8,955 nt of DNA, from assembly GCA_011330545.1 (NCBI GenBank), contig DRQI01000327.1, positions 1 through 8,955 of the forward strand. The letters are read 5' to 3'. The notes beneath the pieces are model-generated. The model saw nothing but the letters and a program-made list of their open reading frames with translations, had not been told where the DNA came from and ran no database searches. A program made the position numbers and the translations under genes. Source of the stretch: Flavobacteriia bacterium (lineage in GTDB: Bacteria > Bacteroidota > Bacteroidia > Flavobacteriales > Flavobacteriaceae). Positions 4,976-8,955 of the stretch are shown here, piece by piece; the first letter of the stretch is position 1; the number at the start of each line of letters is the position of its first letter.

Positions 4976-6757
4976 ATGTCAAGAGATGTGTTAGATACTA
5001 TTTTTTACCCCGCCGATATCCGCAAACTTTCTGTTGCAAAACTACCTCAATTGGCACAAGAATTACGAGAGTTTATCATTGATATTGTTGCTGCCAAAGA
5101 AGGGCATTTGGGTGCCAGTTTGGGCGTAGTTGAGTTGACTATCGCCTTACACTATGTGTTTGATACCCCCAATGACCTCTTGGTGTGGGATGTAGGGCAT
5201 CAGGCCTACGGACATAAAATTTTAACCGGAAGAAAAGAGATTTTTCATACGAATCGCCAATTTGGCGGTATTTCGGGTTTTCCGAAAAGAAGCGAAAGTG
5301 AATATGATGCTTTTGGCGTGGGGCATTCTTCCACCTCTATTTCGGCAGCATTGGGAATGGCCATTGCTTCAAAGCTAAAAGGTGAAACCAAAAAACAACA
5401 TATAGCCGTTATTGGCGATGCCTCTATTGCCAGTGGAATGGCTTTTGAAGGCTTAAACCATGCCGGGGTTACCGATGCAAACTTGCTCATCATCTTAAAC
5501 GATAATGCCATGGGTATCGACCCGAGTGTTGGGGCTTTAAAGAATTATCTGACGGCCATTAAAAAAGACAAAAGAGTACGAAAACACAATATCATTGAAG
5601 CCTTGAATTTTGACTATTCGGGCCCTATTGACGGCCATGATTTAACTGCCGTAATCAATGAACTGAAACGGTTGAAGTCTGTAAAAGGCCCAAAATTTTT
5701 ACACGTAATTACTACCAAAGGCAAAGGCTTGCAAAAAGCCGAAGAAGACCAAGTAAAATATCATGCTCCCGGTAAATTTGACAAAGTCACCGGCGAAACC
5801 CTATCAAAACCTTCTTTGAACCAAGCGCCAAAATACCAAGATGTTTTTGGTTTGACATTGGTAGCATTAGCCAAACAAAACAACCAAATTGTTGGTATCA
5901 CACCGGCCATGCCTACGGGTAGTTCATTGAAATTTATGTTGGATGAAATTCCTAATCGTGCTTTTGATGTGGGCATTGCCGAGCAACATGCTGTTACTTT
6001 GGCAGCAGGAATGGCCACACAAGGAATGGTTCCGTTTTGTACTATTTATTCTACTTTTTTGCAACGGGCGTATGACCAGGTAATACACGATGTTGCCCTG
6101 CAAAAATTACCGGTTATTTTTTGTTTAGACCGTGCCGGACTAGTGGGTGAGGATGGTGCCACACATCATGGGGTTTTTGACTTGGCCTATTTACGCTGTA
6201 TCCCCAATTTGATTATTTTTGCCCCATTAAACGAAATTGAGCTTAGAAACATCATGTACACTGCCCAGTTGGGCTTAGCGTTACCCATTGCCATTCGATA
6301 TCCTAGGGGAAGAGGTGTTACTATAAATTGGCAACAAGCCTTTGAACCCATAGAAATCGGTACAGGGCAACTCATCAAAGAAGGTACTGAAATAGTGGTT
6401 TTGAGCATTGGAACCATCGGAAATATTGTAAAAGAAGCCTATGATAAAATTCCCCACAATGATAAAATAGCCCATTATGATATGCGTTTTGTAAAACCTT
6501 TAGATAAAAATTTATTACATCAGATATTTAAAAAATTTGACACTATCATCACTGTTGAAGACGGAACGATTGTTGGAGGTTTTGGCAGTGCCGTATTAGA
6601 ATTTGCCCAAGAACATAATTACCGTAATAAAAACGTTCGCCGATTGGGGATTCCTGATGTTTTTATAGAACACGGCAGCACTCAAGAATTATGTAAGTCA
6701 ATTGCATTAGACCCCATTAGTATTAAGAAAGTACTCACCTCTTTTATTAGAACATAA
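4976..6757 (+). CDS. dxs: 1-deoxy-D-xylulose-5-phosphate synthase
   Basis: Thiamine-diphosphate enzyme that condenses pyruvate and glyceraldehyde-3-phosphate to DXP, the first step of the MEP isoprenoid pathway and a precursor of thiamine and pyridoxal phosphate. From the ATG at 4976 it has 593 residues, slightly shorter than E. coli Dxs (620). The thiamine-binding domain includes GHLGASLG (43-50), WDVGHQAYGHK (71-81) and the cofactor motif GDAS...LNDN (147-177). The central domain has GIAEQHAVTLAAGMA (333-347) with catalytic E336, and DRAGLVGEDGATHHG (385-399) with H397. A transketolase C-terminal domain covers about 460-590. The cofactor motif reads GDA instead of GDG; I believe this is common in Bacteroidota Dxs. 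A TTG at 4961 is in frame, but it lies just before the putative -7 box (4964-4971), which codons 2-4 of that reading would overlap, so I reject it as the start. DUF3078 follows after 2 bp. Confidence 0.97.
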   Translation: MSRDVLDTIFYPADIRKLSVAKLPQLAQELREFIIDIVAAKEGHLGASLGVVELTIALHYVFDTPNDLLVWDVGHQAYGHKILTGRKEIFHTNRQFGGISGFPKRSESEYDAFGVGHSSTSISAALGMAIASKLKGETKKQHIAVIGDASIASGMAFEGLNHAGVTDANLLIILNDNAMGIDPSVGALKNYLTAIKKDKRVRKHNIIEALNFDYSGPIDGHDLTAVINELKRLKSVKGPKFLHVITTKGKGLQKAEEDQVKYHAPGKFDKVTGETLSKPSLNQAPKYQDVFGLTLVALAKQNNQIVGITPAMPTGSSLKFMLDEIPNRAFDVGIAEQHAVTLAAGMATQGMVPFCTIYSTFLQRAYDQVIHDVALQKLPVIFCLDRAGLVGEDGATHHGVFDLAYLRCIPNLIIFAPLNEIELRNIMYTAQLGLALPIAIRYPRGRGVTINWQQAFEPIEIGTGQLIKEGTEIVVLSIGTIGNIVKEAYDKIPHNDKIAHYDMRFVKPLDKNLLHQIFKKFDTIITVEDGTIVGGFGSAVLEFAQEHNYRNKNVRRLGIPDVFIEHGSTQELCKSIALDPISIKKVLTSFIRT

Positions 6758-6759
6758 AA

Positions 6760-7986
6760 ATGAAACGCGTTTTTACAATTGCCATTATAGGGTTTTTTTG
6801 TACATTTTCGTCGGCTCAAATCACCGATTCGACTAAGGTTGCAGTAAAAACCGACACGTTGAAAATTAGTACGCCCATAGATACTTTAAAAACTGAAGTT
6901 TTTGTAACTATTAAAAAAAGTTTGCTCGATTCTTTATTAAAACCTTTTTATCGTATAGAAGTTGATACCATCCGTAAAGACACCACTTATACTCCCCGTT
7001 TTAGAATGCGGATAAATGCGATTACTAAAGATACCATCTATATTCCGGTACCCAAGGCAAAAAGTTATATCGCCTTAAAACGAAAATTGGTAATTGATAC
7101 GTTAAAGATTAAAAATCACATCAAGACGGTTAATATAGATACTACTAAATTAGCTGCTGCCCCTATATGGTGGAAACAAAAAAATAGTATTGGCTTGGAT
7201 ATTAGTGAAGCGGCTTTTGTCAATTGGAATGCCGGTGGTAATAATTCTATTTCAGGATTGCTAAAAGTGTCGCTGCTACGCACCTACAAAAAATTGCACT
7301 TGCTATGGAACAATGAATTGTTTGCCCGCTATGGACTGAATCAACAACAGGAAAGAGGGCTCCGAAAAACAGATGACAAACTACAACTGAATTCAACTTT
7401 CGGATATCGAAAAGATACGGTTTCTAATTGGTTTTACTCTGTAAAATTTAATTTAAAAACGCAATTTACCGAGGGGTTTAGTTACCCTGATACGAGTACC
7501 CCCATTTCACGGTTTTTTGCTCCCGGGTATTTATTCTTAGGAATTGGTGCCCAATACGAAATCAAACAACGGCGGTTTTCAATGTACTTATCGCCCATTA
7601 CCTTAAAATCAACATTTGTACTCGATGAAAACCTCTCTAACGACGGTGCTTTTGGAGTAGAAAAAGGAAAAAAATCAAGGCATGAGTTTGGTACATTGGT
7701 TCAAAGTACCTGGCATACAAAAGTTGTTGAAAATGTAATTATGAGCAATCGGTTAAGTTTATATACTGATTATTTGAACCATTTCGGAAATGTAGACATT
7801 GATTGGGAGTTGAACTTTAAACTCACCATTAATAAATATATGAAAGCCAATATTGGCACACACCTTATTTACGATGATGATATTAAATTTAAGGATGATA
7901 TTGACGGTGACGGCACCTTAGAAACTTTAGGTGCCAGAGTACAACTGAAACAACTACTAGGCATTGGGGTGTTGTTTAGTTTTTAG
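6760..7986 (+). CDS. DUF3078-family putative outer-membrane beta-barrel protein
   Basis: A 408-residue exported protein of unknown function. Residues 1-19 are a signal peptide, with likely cleavage SSA-Q. Residues 20-130 form a polar linker rich in short DT-containing phrases: TDTLKI, IDTLK, VDTIRKDTTY, KDTIYIP, IDTLKI and NIDTTK. This looks like a periplasmic or surface stalk. The DUF3078 domain starts near IWWKQKNSIGLDISE and continues to the end with alternating amphipathic strands. The final residues GIGVLFSF end in phenylalanine, as expected for the assembly signal of outer-membrane barrels. A DIDGDGTLE loop (380-388) matches the calcium-binding pattern DxDxDG. It is expressed with dxs, starting 2 bp after its stop, with no separate promoter space. 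I know of no established function; the barrel assignment is an inference from strand pattern and C-terminus. Confidence 0.87.
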   Translation: MKRVFTIAIIGFFCTFSSAQITDSTKVAVKTDTLKISTPIDTLKTEVFVTIKKSLLDSLLKPFYRIEVDTIRKDTTYTPRFRMRINAITKDTIYIPVPKAKSYIALKRKLVIDTLKIKNHIKTVNIDTTKLAAAPIWWKQKNSIGLDISEAAFVNWNAGGNNSISGLLKVSLLRTYKKLHLLWNNELFARYGLNQQQERGLRKTDDKLQLNSTFGYRKDTVSNWFYSVKFNLKTQFTEGFSYPDTSTPISRFFAPGYLFLGIGAQYEIKQRRFSMYLSPITLKSTFVLDENLSNDGAFGVEKGKKSRHEFGTLVQSTWHTKVVENVIMSNRLSLYTDYLNHFGNVDIDWELNFKLTINKYMKANIGTHLIYDDDIKFKDDIDGDGTLETLGARVQLKQLLGIGVLFSF

Positions 7987-8006
7987 CCTTCTCTTTTAGT
8001 GACGCC

Positions 8007-8048
8007 GTAACTTTGAGTTACTATATTATTCTACCAAAATATCGGTAG
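8007..8048. terminator. Weak hairpins in the convergent DUF3078/dgt gap, possible bidirectional terminator
   Basis: Two small inverted repeats lie in the 88-bp gap between convergent stops. GTAACT-TTG-AGTTAC (8007-8021) has a 6-bp stem, and CTACC...GGTAG (8031-8048) has a 5-bp stem. Neither is GC-rich or followed by a clear T-run, so termination here is suggested more by the convergent layout than by the sequence. Confidence 0.25.
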
Positions 8049-8074
8049 TTAAAAAGACACCAGAAAATAAATTT

Positions 8075-8955
8075 CTAAATTTCTACCCCTTTGATTTTTT
8101 TATGTAATAAAATAGCGGCGCCATCAGACATGCCGGCTATAAAACTGCAAACCGATAGTATCCGGTGGTATACATTATCTTGTATTTGTTGGTATTTTTC
8201 GGGTAATAAATTCAATAATAGCTTGTCATAATTGGAGGCTCTCCCTTCATACGAGTTATTGATTGCCGTGATAAAAACATCTAATAAATCGGCTAAAATT
8301 TTATAGCCTGAAATTTCTTTTTCTACAACTTCTTTGCTTCGGTAAATCTTCTGAATGCTTATTTTTATAATATCATTAATTTGGGCTTCGTATTTACATT
8401 TTTCTAATAGTGAAATATTGTAATCCCCACTTAAAATAGCAGCTTCATTAGCGATAAATACTTCGGCAGCTTCATTAATTAAATTGCCTATTGCCAAAGC
8501 CCTCAAATAACTCAACCGGTCTTGTTTGGTTTTAAGCTGGTAATATTTTTCGGTATTAATGGTATCCCGCACTAAATTTATCAGGTATTCGAGTGCAAAT
8601 TCTTCTTCTATCAGTCCGAGGTTAATACCGTCTTCAAAGTCTATGATAGTATAACAAATATCATCGGCGGCTTCTACTAAAAATGCCAAGGGATGCCTTG
8701 AAAAAGAATGGTTTTTGGCATCTCTTGACAGCAATCCTAAATCGGCCGCTACATCTTTAAACAGGGTTTTTTCTGATTGAAAAAAGCCAAATTTTTTATC
8801 GGCTATATGCCGGGTTGGTTTTTTGGGTAATGATTCTTTCGGGTATTTCATAAAAGCTCCCAAGGTAGCATACGATAAGCGTAAGCCGCCCTCTACGCCT
8901 TCACGGCTTTCTGTTAAGATTTTAAATCCGTTGGCATTGCCTTCAAAATCAATTA
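8075..8955 (-). CDS. dgt: dGTP triphosphohydrolase (dGTPase), C-terminal part; N-terminus beyond window edge
   Basis: HD-domain enzyme that hydrolyses dGTP to deoxyguanosine and triphosphate. The frame stays open to the right edge, and the first visible residues, DFEGNANGFKILTE, match the internal FEGNAQxxRILT region of dGTPases. The TTG and ATG codons near 8863 and 8851 are therefore not starts. About 292 residues are visible. GGLRLSYATLGAFMKYP follows, and then SRHPLAFLVEAADDICYTIID. The aspartates of AADD in that motif include the last metal ligand of the HD site, while the HD dipeptide itself lies outside the window. The C-terminal helical part ends near GMSDGAAILLHKKIKGVEI with a TAG stop. 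In a typical flavobacterial dGTPase of about 450 residues this is roughly the last two thirds. It is convergent with the DUF3078 gene and its promoter is not visible. Confidence 0.93.
   Translation of the reverse strand, partial: IDFEGNANGFKILTESREGVEGGLRLSYATLGAFMKYPKESLPKKPTRHIADKKFGFFQSEKTLFKDVAADLGLLSRDAKNHSFSRHPLAFLVEAADDICYTIIDFEDGINLGLIEEEFALEYLINLVRDTINTEKYYQLKTKQDRLSYLRALAIGNLINEAAEVFIANEAAILSGDYNISLLEKCKYEAQINDIIKISIQKIYRSKEVVEKEISGYKILADLLDVFITAINNSYEGRASNYDKLLLNLLPEKYQQIQDNVYHRILSVCSFIAGMSDGAAILLHKKIKGVEI

Noticed and set aside
8851..8863. TTG (8863) or ATG (8851) as the start of the dGTPase gene
   Set aside because: The frame continues to the window edge with clear dGTPase residues (FEGNANGFKILTE and GGLRLSYAT), so these codons are internal.

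Overview
The window looks like a chromosomal segment of a flavobacterium (Bacteroidota, Flavobacteriia). Base composition is AT-rich, start codons lack clear Shine-Dalgarno sequences, and one good match to the Bacteroidota promoter -7 box (TAnnTTTG) lies in front of dxs. It also carries a DUF3078 outer-membrane gene, which is typical of this phylum. The gene content is mostly housekeeping and envelope functions. I see no defence system, prophage, CRISPR array, rRNA or tRNA.

Layout. Positions 1-2516 (+): the 3' end of a probable APC-superfamily permease, followed 8 bp later by a complete CBS-domain ClC chloride channel/transporter; the two look like one operon. Positions 2520-3536 (-): a lipoprotein glycerophosphodiester phosphodiesterase (GlpQ type), convergent with clc. 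Its last codons lie in a small palindromic repeat. Positions 3593-3832 (+): a two-helix membrane protein of unknown function, divergent from glpQ. Positions 3833-4333: a gene-free stretch of about 500 bp packed with dispersed repeats. Positions 4334-4783 (-): tadA, the tRNA adenosine deaminase. Positions 4784-4975: the tadA/dxs divergent gap, which holds a 76-bp MITE. Positions 4976-7986 (+): dxs and a DUF3078 gene, 2 bp apart. Positions 8075-8955 (-): the C-terminal part of a dGTPase, which runs off the right edge.

The most informative non-coding signal is a family of short palindromic mobile elements. One copy (4797-4872) has perfect 12-bp terminal inverted repeats beginning GTAAC and is flanked by a perfect 8-bp duplication, GTATTTTT. 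It landed 13 bp from the tadA start codon. A longer relative (4116-4242) and a decayed relative (3854-3900) lie on the other side of tadA in the same orientation. GTAA ends plus an 8-bp target duplication suggest mobilisation by an IS66-type transposase. No transposase is encoded here.

Functionally, Dxs makes DXP, which feeds isoprenoid synthesis and is also used for thiamine and pyridoxal phosphate. TadA makes the inosine-34 wobble base needed to read CGN arginine codons, and Dgt acts on the dNTP pool. GlpQ probably recovers glycerol-3-phosphate from phospholipid headgroups in the periplasm. The permease/ClC pair moves solutes and anions across the inner membrane. These are mostly independent jobs; only the permease-clc and dxs-DUF3078 pairs look co-transcribed.
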